Positions 14,974 to 23,410 are shown, counted from the stretch's first letter. The stretch: DNA of 25,209 nt from CAYXFZ01 sp964464385 (GCA_964464385.1 CAYXFZ010000033.1:1-25209); one strand, 5' to 3'. Notes: generated by a model from the letters alone, not told the origin. Numbers and translations are program-made.

Positions 14974-15781
14974 GCCGGGTTAGGAACCAAGCGGCCAAGC
15001 GATCGTCCAGGTTCGGTATGGCCCGGAGCATGCGCGTACCGTGTATTTTTTTGCCGGGGATCATCCAGGCCGTGACCGAGGCCTTCCCGGCGGCTTGCAA
15101 GGATGCTTGAATGGGACCCGCCCCCTGATCCCACTCCTCCGGGCTGGATACCAGGAGCAACTCCCGGTTGCCCCATTCCTGCAAGTGTTTCAGGGTCGGC
15201 ACGCCGAGGTAATGTTCCCCCGGAGTCAGCACACCCACGGTGCGCAGGGACGGATCGCGGCGTGCGGCATCCACCGCGACGGAACAACCCACGCTCGCAC
15301 CCAACAAGCCGATGTGTTCCCGACGGTGGCCGTGATCCACCAACCATTGGACGGCGCCGGCGGCATCCTGCCACATGGCATTGAAGAGGGCAGGATCGCG
15401 ATCGCGGACCTGGAGGGATAAATCCTCTCCGCCGGGACCTCGCGTACTTTCCCCGTGCCCGCGCAGATCCAGAAACAGGGTGGCGATTCCCCGTTCGCGA
15501 AAGGTGCCGACAAGAGTTTGCCAGGCATATCGATCCGATCGGAACATATGCAAGAGCACGACGGCGGGCTGATCGGCGAAATGCTCCTTGCCGTGCGGTT
15601 TGCCATCTTCGCTGGAGTGATCCCCGGTGTGGAGATACCAACCATAAATGGTCACCCCGTCTGCCGTCTGAAATTCGACCGGGGTCGGCCCGGTTTTGGG
15701 CTCGGCCTTGGGCCCAGTTGCGGGATCGGTCGTGGGTTCGACCCCCAGAACCAGAGCGAGGACTGTAAGGAATGGTACCAT
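14936..15781 (-). CDS. Secreted alpha/beta hydrolase (dienelactone hydrolase-like)
   Basis: Protein of 281 residues with a signal peptide (MVPFLTVLALVLG) and a Pro/Thr-rich linker, then an alpha/beta hydrolase domain. PAVVLLHMF gives the oxyanion loop, FLDLRGHGES is the strand and loop after it, and GLLGASVGCSVAVDAA holds the nucleophile elbow (GASVG, Ser163). The acid is probably in SSPEEWDQGAG and the catalytic His in GKKIHGTRML. Substrate cannot be told. ATG at 15781 was chosen because it begins the signal peptide; the frame is open much further upstream but that part is the complement of the acyltransferase gene. Only 20 nt separate the two divergent starts. Confidence 0.85.
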   Translation of the reverse strand: MVPFLTVLALVLGVEPTTDPATGPKAEPKTGPTPVEFQTADGVTIYGWYLHTGDHSSEDGKPHGKEHFADQPAVVLLHMFRSDRYAWQTLVGTFRERGIATLFLDLRGHGESTRGPGGEDLSLQVRDRDPALFNAMWQDAAGAVQWLVDHGHRREHIGLLGASVGCSVAVDAARRDPSLRTVGVLTPGEHYLGVPTLKHLQEWGNRELLLVSSPEEWDQGAGPIQASLQAAGKASVTAWMIPGKKIHGTRMLRAIPNLDDRLAAWFLTRLRGESPADSSSR

Positions 15782-15801
15782 GCTCGCATTATGATGCCGC
15801 C

Positions 15802-17124
15802 ATGAAGGCCATGTGGCAGAGGGCGGCAAAACTGGCCGAGGGCACTCCTGCCACGCGCAATCGCTCGGCGGATTTTCTCCGGGCGGTTTCCATCTTGGCA
15901 GTGGTCCTGGGCCATCTGTTGCTGGCCGCCCCTTGGTTGGATGCCGACGGTCCCCGGTTGGACCACATGCTGGCCCGTTCGCCATGGACCCACTGGCTGA
16001 CTTGGTTCTTTCAAGTCATGCCGGTTTTCTTCTTCGTCGGCGGCTTCTCCAACGGCATCACTTGGGACGCCGCGCGCCGCAATCAGCAACGCTATGCCGA
16101 CTGGCTGGGCACCCGCTTGTCCCGACTGCTTCTTCCGGTTTTGGTGTTGCTTGGGTTTTGGACCCTCGCCGCCAGCATCGCTCATCTTGCCGGTGTTCCA
16201 GGGGAAATGATCCGGGTGGGATCGCAAGTTGCCCTGATCCCCACCTGGTTTCTGGCCGTGTATTGCTTCGTGGTGTTGCTGACTCCGCCAGCCCGTTGGG
16301 CCTGGAAACGCTGGGGCGTTTCCACCATCGGGATCCTGGTGGCCCTCTCCATCCTCGGCGATCTCGCCTATTTCCATTGGGATTTCCAACTCCTAGGCTG
16401 GGCCAACTACCTCTTCGTTTGGCTTGCGGTCCACCAACTCGGCTTCGCTTGGCTGGATCGCACCCTTCCCACCCGAGGCATGGCCTGGATCTGTTGCCTC
16501 GGTGGAATTTTGTTCCTGCTGGCAATGGTGCAATGGGGACCCTGGCCGCGCAGTCTGGTCGGTGTCCCCGGAGCCGAGGTCAGCAACACGACCCCGCCCC
16601 ACCTGCCCTTGCTCGCCCTGGCCATTTTCCAGTTTGGGGCCGTTCTTCTCATGGAGAATCGACTCAACCGCTTCTTGCAAAACACAAGGGCCTGGGCCGC
16701 CACGGTGTTGGTGAATGGAGTGATCATGACCGTCTTTCTCTGGCACAGCACGGCCATGATGTTGTTGTTTGGGCTGGCCATTCTGTTGGGCGGCGTCGGC
16801 CTGGATCCCACTCCTGGCTCATGGACTTGGTGGTGGATGCGCCTGCCGTGGTTGGCCGTGCTCCTGGTCGGCCTCGCCCCCTTCCTCGCCCTCTTCTCCC
16901 GCTTTGAACGAGCTGGCGATCCCTCGCGCTCCTTCCCCGCCGCATGGCGACTTGTGCTGGGCACCGGCATTGCCTGCGCTGGCTTGGCCCTCCTCGCCTT
17001 TCATGGCATCCGCGGCGAAGGGCCCCTAGGCCTGCGAACCGGGGCCCTGCTCCTCCCCTTTCTAGGGCTGGCCATCGCCGGACTCTTAGCATGGAAGCCC
17101 CTTCGTCCCCCGAACTCCTCTTGA
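15802..17124 (+). CDS. Membrane acyltransferase (acyltransferase 3 family)
   Basis: Protein of about 440 residues with roughly ten membrane helices. The N-terminal NRSADFLRAVSILAVVLGH matches the family signature, with the conserved His at the end of the first helix; FFQVMPVFFFVGGFSN and WLGTRLSRLLLPVLV follow in the expected order, then PTWFLAVYCFVVLL. The family O-acetylates or acylates sugars, lipids and antibiotics at the membrane. ATG at 15802 is preferred; ATG at 15772 would overlap the divergent hydrolase start, and another lies at 15811. The C-terminal 60 residues are hydrophobic and not diagnostic. The end overlaps the following aminotransferase by 34 nt, which suggests cotranscription. 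The substrate is unknown. Confidence 0.88.
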   Translation: MKAMWQRAAKLAEGTPATRNRSADFLRAVSILAVVLGHLLLAAPWLDADGPRLDHMLARSPWTHWLTWFFQVMPVFFFVGGFSNGITWDAARRNQQRYADWLGTRLSRLLLPVLVLLGFWTLAASIAHLAGVPGEMIRVGSQVALIPTWFLAVYCFVVLLTPPARWAWKRWGVSTIGILVALSILGDLAYFHWDFQLLGWANYLFVWLAVHQLGFAWLDRTLPTRGMAWICCLGGILFLLAMVQWGPWPRSLVGVPGAEVSNTTPPHLPLLALAIFQFGAVLLMENRLNRFLQNTRAWAATVLVNGVIMTVFLWHSTAMMLLFGLAILLGGVGLDPTPGSWTWWWMRLPWLAVLLVGLAPFLALFSRFERAGDPSRSFPAAWRLVLGTGIACAGLALLAFHGIRGEGPLGLRTGALLLPFLGLAIAGLLAWKPLRPPNSS

Positions 17125-18442
17125 ATCCCATCACCTCCCCGCCCCCGGCCGCGACCGATCCTCAGCTGGGTTCTCTACGCCAAGTTCCCTACATGGGCGT
17201 CATCCATGTCGTGGCCGAAGCCGTCAAACTCGGTTTTTCCAATGGCCACCCCGACTGGTGCAACCTCGGCCAGGGACAACCCGAAGTCGGCGAAATGGAA
17301 GGCGCACCGCCGCGGGTTTCGGCGGTGGAAATCGCCGCCGAAGATCACGCCTACGGCCCGCTGGAGGGCACACCCGAATTGCGCACGAAAATTGCCGAAC
17401 ACTACAACCGGCTCTACCGGATCGGTAAAGATTCCCAGTATGGCCCGGAACATGTGTCGGTGGCCGCCGGCGGCCGACTTGGCCTGACCCGGGCCATAGC
17501 CGCCCTCGGCGACATCACCATTGGCTACCAATTGCCCGACTACACCGCCTACGAGGACATGCTCCTCACCCACCTGGATCGGCTCACCACCATCCCCGTA
17601 CGCGGACGAGAGGAAGATGGCTTCTTGGTGACCCCGCAACGCTTGCGCCAAGCCGTGGAACAACACGATTTGGGCGCTTGGCTGATCTCCAACCCTTGCA
17701 ACCCTTCGGGCAGTGTCCTGCAAGGAGCGGCGTTGGCAGAAGTGGTTTCGATTTGCCGCGAGCACGACACCACCCTCTTGTCCGATGAGTTTTACAGCCA
17801 CTTCATTTACGCCGCGGGTGCCGATCCGAAGCGCGCTGTGCCCGGCCCCGGCCCCGTGAGTGCCGCCGCCTACGTCGAGGACGTCAATCAAGATCCGATC
17901 CTCATCTTCGACGGCCTGACCAAGAGTTTTCGTTATCCCGGCTGGCGCCTGGGGTGGGTCCTGGGCCCACCCGCCATGGTCGAGGCCACCGCCCGCACCG
18001 CCAGTGCCATTNNNNNNNNNNCATTGACGGCGGCCCCTCCCGCCTGGCCCAACGCGGCGCCCTGGAAGTATTGGATCCCGCCCGCGCCGACCAAGAAACG
18101 ACGGCCCTCCGCGAAGTGTTTTGCAAAAAGCGCAACCTCATGGTGGAGCGTTTGAGCAAGATGGGAATTCGGATCCCTCGACCTTCCGAGGGCACCTTTT
18201 ATGTTTGGGGATCCCTCGCTGACCTCCCTGATCCTTTCAACGATGGGCAGGTGTTCTTCCGCCGTGCCTTGGACGAAAAGGTGCTGACCGTTCCCGGCGA
18301 ATACTTCGACGTCAATCCGGGTCGCCGTCGCAAGGGACCTTCGCCCTACGCTCAGTGGATGCGCTTCAGTTTCGGACCACCGGTGGACAACATGGTCCTC
18401 GGTCTGGATCGCCTGGAGGCCATGCTAAACACCGCTGGATGA
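17091..18442 (+). CDS. PLP-dependent aminotransferase class I/II, split by an assembly gap
   Basis: A fold-type I aminotransferase of about 445 residues once the N run is resolved. Visible marks: YGPLEGTPELRTKIAEHYN, AAGGRLGLTRAI (cofactor phosphate loop), SNPCNPSGSV (Asn for the PLP ring), LLSDEFYSHFIY (Asp and Tyr), FDGLTKSFRYPGWRLGWV (Lys of the internal aldimine in LTKSF) and MRFSFGPP (carboxylate-binding Arg). The 10 N at 18012-18021 put the two parts in different frames. Both flanks carry CATT, and collapsing it gives a continuous frame through SAIDGGPSRLAQR, so the gap is probably an artefact. ATG at 17091 lies within the acyltransferase tail. The amino donor and acceptor cannot be named. 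Confidence 0.88.
18012..18021. other. Assembly gap (10 N)
   Basis: Ten undetermined bases inside the aminotransferase gene. The flanks are ...GTGCCATT and CATTGACGG...; an overlap of CATT would restore the reading frame exactly. Confidence 0.95.
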
Positions 18443-18461
18443 CCAGACGAAGCAACGTTTG

Positions 18462-18725
18462 ATGGCCAAGGCCAAAAAGACCGTTCGTGAAAAACTAGCG
18501 GAAACAACCGAACTACCCAAGATCGTTTGCCCCAAGGGTCCGCAAGCCAAATTCCTCGGTCCGTGCATGGTCGTGCCGTCGCCACAAGAAGTAGATTCCT
18601 TGATGAAAAACGTGCGCAAGGGGAAAGTGGCCCTTGTCGCCGAACATCGAGAAAAACTGGCCGCCGCGCACGAGGCCGACAGTGCCGGCGGCAAACGCAG
18701 GTTCGTGAACCGATTACCCTCTTAA
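18462..18725 (+). CDS. MGMT-like small protein, probably truncated
   Basis: Product of 87 residues: MAKAKKTVREKLAET, LPKIVCPKGPQAKFLG, MVVPSPQEVDSLMKNVRKGK and HREKLAAAHEADSA. This resembles the N-terminal half of small proteins annotated as methylated-DNA cysteine methyltransferase-like (pattern: KTWxEKL, LPKV, MLIPSPxDVdxLIrxVrKGKL, ADxACPxTTGIF). In those the sequence continues with a CP motif and about 70 more residues ending in an AAGKKRxTPYWR segment. Here the text after ADSA goes directly to GGKRRFVNRLPS and stops, so a central deletion is likely. The family is recalled rather than verified. It follows the aminotransferase by 19 nt, and its TAA overlaps the stop of the convergent remnant at 18722. 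Confidence 0.6.
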   Translation: MAKAKKTVREKLAETTELPKIVCPKGPQAKFLGPCMVVPSPQEVDSLMKNVRKGKVALVAEHREKLAAAHEADSAGGKRRFVNRLPS

Positions 18726-19024
18726 AACACCAAGACCTGCAAGGGGTTGGACAGAGTTTCGCTGGAGAGGTCGAGGCCGTGGGTGGTGAGGGTCAGACCG
18801 CTGGTGGAGGGCGGCAGGGATTGGCTGAGGGAAGCTTGGCCCTTGGCGTCGAGGGTGACGGAAGTTCTTTTCAGCGGCGGGCTGACGTAGAGCGGGCCCA
18901 ATCACAAACGCAATTGCTCCTCCTAGAAGGATGGGGGCAACTGCGCACTCCGCCAATCAGCACTCTGCCCTGGGAGGGAGTCTGCGCCAAGGGCCATAAT
19001 CATGAGGAGAATGCCACGACGCAT
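18722..19024 (-). pseudogene. Remnant of a secreted protein with GGGPTST-type C-terminal module
   Basis: From the TAA at 18722-18724 upstream, one minus-strand frame reads GPLYVSPPLKRTSVTLDAKG, then QASLSQSLPPSTSG, LTLTTHGLDLSSETLSNPLQ and VLVF. This is the last 60 residues of the module found at the ends of the CotH, YHYH and RCC1 proteins here (YG...LSPP, TADAxG, SLSQSIPAGTAG, LSN). It has no start of its own; a stop precedes it in frame. About 100 nt further upstream, in another frame, MRRGILLMIMALGADSLPGQ looks like a signal peptide (ATG at 19022-19024) and reaches a stop at ADWRSAQLPPSF. The body of the gene between them seems deleted. It lies 46 nt downstream of the RCC1 gene on the same strand. 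Confidence 0.65.
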
Positions 19025-19069
19025 GAGGACTCCACGATAACCTGAAATTTTCCTTCCTGCCGCAGCGGA

Positions 19070-20244
19070 TCAGCCAATCACAAAGGAAACCCCGTTGGAA
19101 AACACGGGGTAACTCTCGTCCAAATCTGCAGGCCCGCGGTGCCGGCCGGAATGCTTTGGGAAAGGCTGACATTGCCGACCGCATCCGCCGTCAGAACCGG
19201 CAAAACGCGGAACGGCGGCGAAAGCAAAGTTGGGCCATACATCGTGCTCGTCGGTCCACCGCCAGTAGCGGACCAAGCCACGAAGACGCGGCCGAGAGGA
19301 GTAAAACCCGTCAGGTCCAGCGTCGCGGATTGCCCGGCCACCGTGCCTGAAACAGAGAGAGTCGGGAAAAGGCCATCCAACACGATGCCGTGGTCCCCGC
19401 CGCTGCCAAGAAAAACCAACCCTCCTCCGGGTGGCGAGGTACCCACCTGCCCAGCGTGATCCCGGCCCCAAGCAATCACGGTCCCATCGGCATGCAAAGC
19501 AATGCCATGATCCTTGCCGGCTGCAAGGGCAATGAAATCATTGCCAGGTGGAACGGAAGATACTTGGGAATAGAAATCATCTCCCCAGGCAAGAAGGGAA
19601 CCATCACCGGCCAAGGCCACGGAAAAATGGCCTCCACAAGCCACGGCACGGAAACCCATACTGGTCGGAGTATTGGCAACTTGAGAAAATTGATCCGAGC
19701 CCCAGGAGGTCAAGGACCCATCCGCACCCAATGCAGTCGAGTGTAGGCCACCGGCAGAAACGGCAACAAAATCATTGCCGAGAGGAACGCCCGTTTGATT
19801 GGCGGTGTTGGCACCCCAAGCAATCAGGGAACCGTCTTGACGCAGTGCAACCGAGTGCCACCAACCCGCGGCAATCGCGGAAAAGTTTAGACCAGGAGGC
19901 GTTCCACTGACTTGACCATCGAAGTTGCGGCCCCAGGAGACAAGAGAACCATCCACCCGCATGGCAATGGAGTGATGTCCCCCACCTATTGCCCGGAAGA
20001 AACCCGACCCCGACGGCGTGTTGCTCACTTGGCCGTCGCTGTCGTTTCCCCAGGAGACCAAGGAGCCGTCGGCAACAATGGCAACCGAATGAGAGAGGCC
20101 GCCGCCAACTTGGGTAAACACCACTCCAGAAGGCGCGCCAGAGACTTGCCCCTTGTCGTCAAGACCCCAAGCCACAATGGAACCCTTTTGTGCCACTGGC
20201 AGGGACCAGGACAAGCTCAAGGGAAGAGCGAGGAGCAAAGACAA
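19070..20244 (-). CDS. Secreted RCC1-repeat protein with 3' frameshift
   Basis: About 390 residues. A signal peptide (MSLLLALPLSLSWSLPVAQ) is followed by seven RCC1-type repeats of about 39 residues (pattern GSLVSWGxDxxGQVSxTPxG, FxAVAxGxxHSVALxxD), predicted to form a beta-propeller. The C-terminal module then has VFVAWSATGGGPTSTMYG, LSPP and SLSQSIPAGTAGLQIW. After QIW the frame gives TRVTPCFPTGFPL and stops at 19078-19080. The overlapping frame gives LDESYPVFSNGVSFVIG and stops at 19070-19072, which matches the module's normal end (QALD...LSNG...IG). A short deletion near 19118-19124 is likely, so the true end is probably 19070. The start is TTG at 20244; a more upstream start is blocked by a stop. 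Exported RCC1 proteins probably mediate binding at the surface; ligand unknown. Confidence 0.82.
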
Positions 20245-20299
20245 GGGTCGGAACAGCCCCGTAGGGCGACCACATCATGCCCCAAAAGAGACATCTTGA

Positions 20300-20315
20300 C
20301 TAGTCCCAAGACTAG
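20300..20315. other. Small hairpin at moaA stop
   Basis: A perfect 6-bp inverted repeat, CTAGTC-CCAA-GACTAG, overlapping the moaA stop codon and 56 nt before the RCC1 start. It lacks a T run, so it is at best a weak terminator or attenuator. Confidence 0.3.
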
Positions 20316-21367
20316 CCCCCGCGGGCACTCATACCCAATTGGGGGGAGCGCCTCAGTTCCTGATCGGAAATAAGCGGCCCACGGACACTTTGGGCCAGTC
20401 GAAGCTCCGCTCCTCGATCCTCTCGAACCCCCCAAACTTTTCGAATCAAGGCCACAAGTCCTTGGTGTTCAATGCCTTGGCGTAAGGGAGTTCGTAGATC
20501 GGTACCCATGGAGGCATAAAGGCAACGCAAAAGGGTGCCATTCGCCGTCAAACGAGCTCGATCGCAGGTGGCACAAAAGGGAGCGGTAGTGGAAGCAATG
20601 ATTCCAAACACAGTTCCGTCCGGAAGACGCCATCGATCCGCGGGGGCCCAGTCGGACTTGGACAGAGGTTCGGCGGGTCCAAACGATTTCCCCAGACTTG
20701 CCAAGATTTCTTCGCGGGAGACCACTTGTCGGGCGGACCACTCCTGGGCACCACCGACATCCATGTACTCGATGAAGCGCACTTCCAAGTTCCGTTCGCG
20801 AGCAAAGGCAACCATATCGGAAAATTCGTCGTCGTTAAAGCCTCGGATTGCCACGGTGTCCAGCTTGGTGCCAACGAAACCAACTTGATCGGCAACATCG
20901 AGGCCCACCAAGACCCGATCCAAACCCGGGCGGCGGGTGAACTTTTCAAAACGATCGGCGCACAAAGTGTCCAGGCTAATGGTCAAACGATGCAGACCGG
21001 CGCCATGCAAGGCCTCGGCATGCTCCGCCAAACGCAGACCATTCGTGGTCAGGGCCAAGTCTTGAATGGCCTTACGTTGGGCCAACATCTCGACCAATCG
21101 CGGCAAATCCTGGCGCACCAAGGGCTCCCCCCCGGTCAAACGAACCTTGGTCACCCCCACTTCCAGAAACGCGTCCACCATGGTCGCCATTTCTCCGTAA
21201 TGCAAGATGTCTTGACGGTCCAACCAAACCATGCCATCGGCAGGCATGCAGTATCGGCAACGCAAATTGCAACGATCCGTCACCGACAAACGCAAACTGC
21301 GCAGGGGCCGATGCAAAGCATCGGTCACAGGGGCGCTGGCCAAAGAATCGTTTGTGAAATCGGCCAC
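20312..21367 (-). CDS. moaA: GTP 3',8-cyclase MoaA (molybdenum cofactor synthesis)
   Basis: Protein of 351 residues, close to the family's usual length. The radical SAM cluster motif is DRCNLRCRYC (Cys33, 37, 40), followed by KVRLTGGEPLVRQDL (GGEP, SAM binding) and LALTTNGLRL. The second [4Fe-4S] site is PFCATCDRARLTANGTLLRC near residue 270. The C-terminus ends in MSARGG; the terminal Gly-Gly is required in MoaA. It converts GTP to 3',8-cyclo-H2-GTP, the first step of molybdopterin synthesis. GTG start, 2 nt after the stop of the aldolase/dehydrogenase gene, so the two are cotranscribed although functionally unrelated. No other moa or moe gene is visible. A small hairpin overlaps its stop codon. 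Confidence 0.96.
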   Translation of the reverse strand: MADFTNDSLASAPVTDALHRPLRSLRLSVTDRCNLRCRYCMPADGMVWLDRQDILHYGEMATMVDAFLEVGVTKVRLTGGEPLVRQDLPRLVEMLAQRKAIQDLALTTNGLRLAEHAEALHGAGLHRLTISLDTLCADRFEKFTRRPGLDRVLVGLDVADQVGFVGTKLDTVAIRGFNDDEFSDMVAFARERNLEVRFIEYMDVGGAQEWSARQVVSREEILASLGKSFGPAEPLSKSDWAPADRWRLPDGTVFGIIASTTAPFCATCDRARLTANGTLLRCLYASMGTDLRTPLRQGIEHQGLVALIRKVWGVREDRGAELRLAQSVRGPLISDQELRRSPQLGMSARGG

Positions 21368-21369
21368 GA

Positions 21370-23361
21370 TCAGCGCGGGAAGGCGGCAGCGACGCCACCA
21401 TCTACCGTCAGAACTCCCCCCGTGGTGGGCGTACGCCGGGCGGCGAAAAAGAGGACCGCTTGGCCGACAGCATCGGCAGTCACTTCAGCGCGCAACAAAT
21501 TGCGCTGGCGATAAAAGGCTTCCAATTCTTGGGGTTCCAGCCCTCGGGAAGCGGCCCGATCCGGGCCAACTTCATCCCAGAGGCCGGAGGAATTTTCGCC
21601 ATCTCGAAACACGGCATCCGGACAAACCGAGTTGACGGCAACATCGTCTTGGGCCCATTCGATGGCGGCAACTTTCGCCAACTGATGGGCACCCGCCTTG
21701 CTGGCACTGTAGGCGGAAAAATCGGCGCCAGGAGCCAGCACGTTTTTGGAAGAAATCAACACAACCGAACCTCCTCGGCCCTGACGCTGCAAAATGCGGC
21801 CACCGGCACGAAGCGTCAGAAAGACCCCGGTTTGATTGACGGCCAGCAAACGGTGCCAATTCTTTTCGTCGTGATCCAAAATGGAAGCGGAATGGGCAAT
21901 CCCGGCGTTGGGAATCAAAATGTCCAGGCCACCGAAATGGCGACAAACTTGCTCCATGGCAACATTCATGGAAGTTTCGTCGGTGACGTCGGCCTCGACC
22001 GCAACCACCGCCCCACCCAAACGCTCAGCGGCCGCTGCGGCCGCCGCCAAATCTCGATCCAACAGTGCCACAGCGGCCCCGGCGCCCAACAGAACTCGGG
22101 CAACTCCCTCGCCAATGGCACCACCACCGCCCGTGATCACGGCGACTTTGCCCTGGAGTTCCGGTTGCGTTCCCTTGCCTAGTTTGGCCTGTTCCAGAGA
22201 CCAATATTCCATGTCGAAAAGATCCAGGTCGGAAAGCCCGACGTACGGACCCAAACCAACACTGGCCGTTTTCGTGAGCACCGTGTGTTCTCCAATATCG
22301 GCGGCAACGGCGGCGGCCTTGGCATTCCCACCCACACCGACCAGGCCCAAGCCGGGAATGAGCAGCAAGCGCGGCCAGGGGTCCAACTCGGTGCGATCCC
22401 CTCGGTCCGCGACACCGCGAGAAAAATATTCTTGGTAAGCGGCCACGTAGCCTGTGATGGATTGTTGGATGGCCACCGATTGGGTCGAATCAAGCCAACA
22501 AGGGAGAGCCTTGGTTCGAATCGCGTGGTCTGGGGTCAGGGGTGGTGTCAAAAGCACATCCCGGGCGCCGTCGGCCTCCAAGGCCGCCAACATCCAAGGC
22601 TCGTCCCGCAGATCCATGACGAAGGAGCCCGTGTCAAAACAACCCCGCAGGATGGGCAGGATTTCGGCCGCGGCAAGCCGGGACGCGGCTTGGGCGGCAA
22701 GAGCACTCTGTTTACCTTCGGCGTATTGCGTAGCGGCCATGGCCACGAACTCCCGGTGTAAATCCAGAGATTCCTGACCCGTATCGGCGAAGGTAAACAG
22801 CCCGTGTTTGTGCAAGAGGACCCCCTCCACTTCGGGATTGGCCTCGACCACTTCCGCCACGGCCAAGGCCAGCGGGAATCCTGGCATCACATAGGGCAGG
22901 TAGGCCAAGCGCGGGCCGAACAATGCGCGACAGCTTGCTTCGCTATTTTCCCGGTTGCTCAGGGCCAGGATGGCATCGGCATGACTGTGGTCGATGAAGC
23001 GGTGCGGCAAAAAGGCATGCAACAAAGTTTCAACGGATGGAGTGGGGCCTGAAGGATCCAGCATGCAGCGCCGCACTTCGCGCACCATGACTTCGTCGGT
23101 CATGGAGTCCAAGGCCCGCAATTCTCGGAGACGGGCCAGATCCAAGGCTGGAAGACCGGGCGATTCAATTGTGCCCAAGTCCCAGCCCGAGCCCTTCACC
23201 CAAATCACCTCCAATTCCTGGCCCAAGGCATCCTGAACCACGCCCTTGGCAGAAGTGTTGCCGCCACCATGCAGCACGAAAGCGGAATCTTCGCCCAAGA
23301 GGCGAGAGGTCCTTACTCGCTCGGCAAGGATGCCGTCCGGATCCTTCGGGTCGGGATTCAT
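21370..23361 (-). CDS. Bifunctional aldolase/short-chain dehydrogenase (RhaD-like)
   Basis: Protein of 663 residues with two enzymes. Residues 1 to about 390 are a class II aldolase/adducin-type domain: FVLHGGGNTSAKG, HRFIDHSHADAILALSNREN (zinc-binding HSH) and VEGVLLHKHGLFTF (HKH). Residues about 425-663 are a short-chain dehydrogenase: GKVAVITGGGGAIGEG (NAD loop), LIPNAGIAHS, VVLISSKN (Ser), DFSAYSASKAGAH (Tyr-x-x-x-Lys) and a closing GGVLTVDGGVAAAFPR. Proteins of this architecture act in breakdown of rhamnose and related deoxy sugars, splitting rhamnulose phosphate and oxidising lactaldehyde. No rhamnose isomerase or kinase is in view, so the sugar is inferred. Start ATG 23361 has no clear ribosome binding site. 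EamA transporter gene ends 57 nt upstream. Confidence 0.92.
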   Translation of the reverse strand: MNPDPKDPDGILAERVRTSRLLGEDSAFVLHGGGNTSAKGVVQDALGQELEVIWVKGSGWDLGTIESPGLPALDLARLRELRALDSMTDEVMVREVRRCMLDPSGPTPSVETLLHAFLPHRFIDHSHADAILALSNRENSEASCRALFGPRLAYLPYVMPGFPLALAVAEVVEANPEVEGVLLHKHGLFTFADTGQESLDLHREFVAMAATQYAEGKQSALAAQAASRLAAAEILPILRGCFDTGSFVMDLRDEPWMLAALEADGARDVLLTPPLTPDHAIRTKALPCWLDSTQSVAIQQSITGYVAAYQEYFSRGVADRGDRTELDPWPRLLLIPGLGLVGVGGNAKAAAVAADIGEHTVLTKTASVGLGPYVGLSDLDLFDMEYWSLEQAKLGKGTQPELQGKVAVITGGGGAIGEGVARVLLGAGAAVALLDRDLAAAAAAAERLGGAVVAVEADVTDETSMNVAMEQVCRHFGGLDILIPNAGIAHSASILDHDEKNWHRLLAVNQTGVFLTLRAGGRILQRQGRGGSVVLISSKNVLAPGADFSAYSASKAGAHQLAKVAAIEWAQDDVAVNSVCPDAVFRDGENSSGLWDEVGPDRAASRGLEPQELEAFYRQRNLLRAEVTADAVGQAVLFFAARRTPTTGGVLTVDGGVAAAFPR

Positions 23362-23383
23362 GAGATTTGCGCAAGGCGGAGCC

Positions 23384-23410
23384 CGGCACGGCGAAATCTT
23401 AGCGGTGCCG
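23384..23410. other. Possible intergenic hairpin
   Basis: Inverted repeat CGGCAC (23384-23389) and GTGCCG (23405-23410) with a 15-nt loop, between the EamA transporter and the aldolase/dehydrogenase gene. No T run follows on the minus strand, so a terminator role is uncertain. Confidence 0.25.

Noticed and set aside
19372..20190. Repeats of about 117 nt taken as a possible repeat array
   Set aside because: They are the coding units of seven RCC1 protein repeats, diverged at DNA level; not a CRISPR or satellite array.
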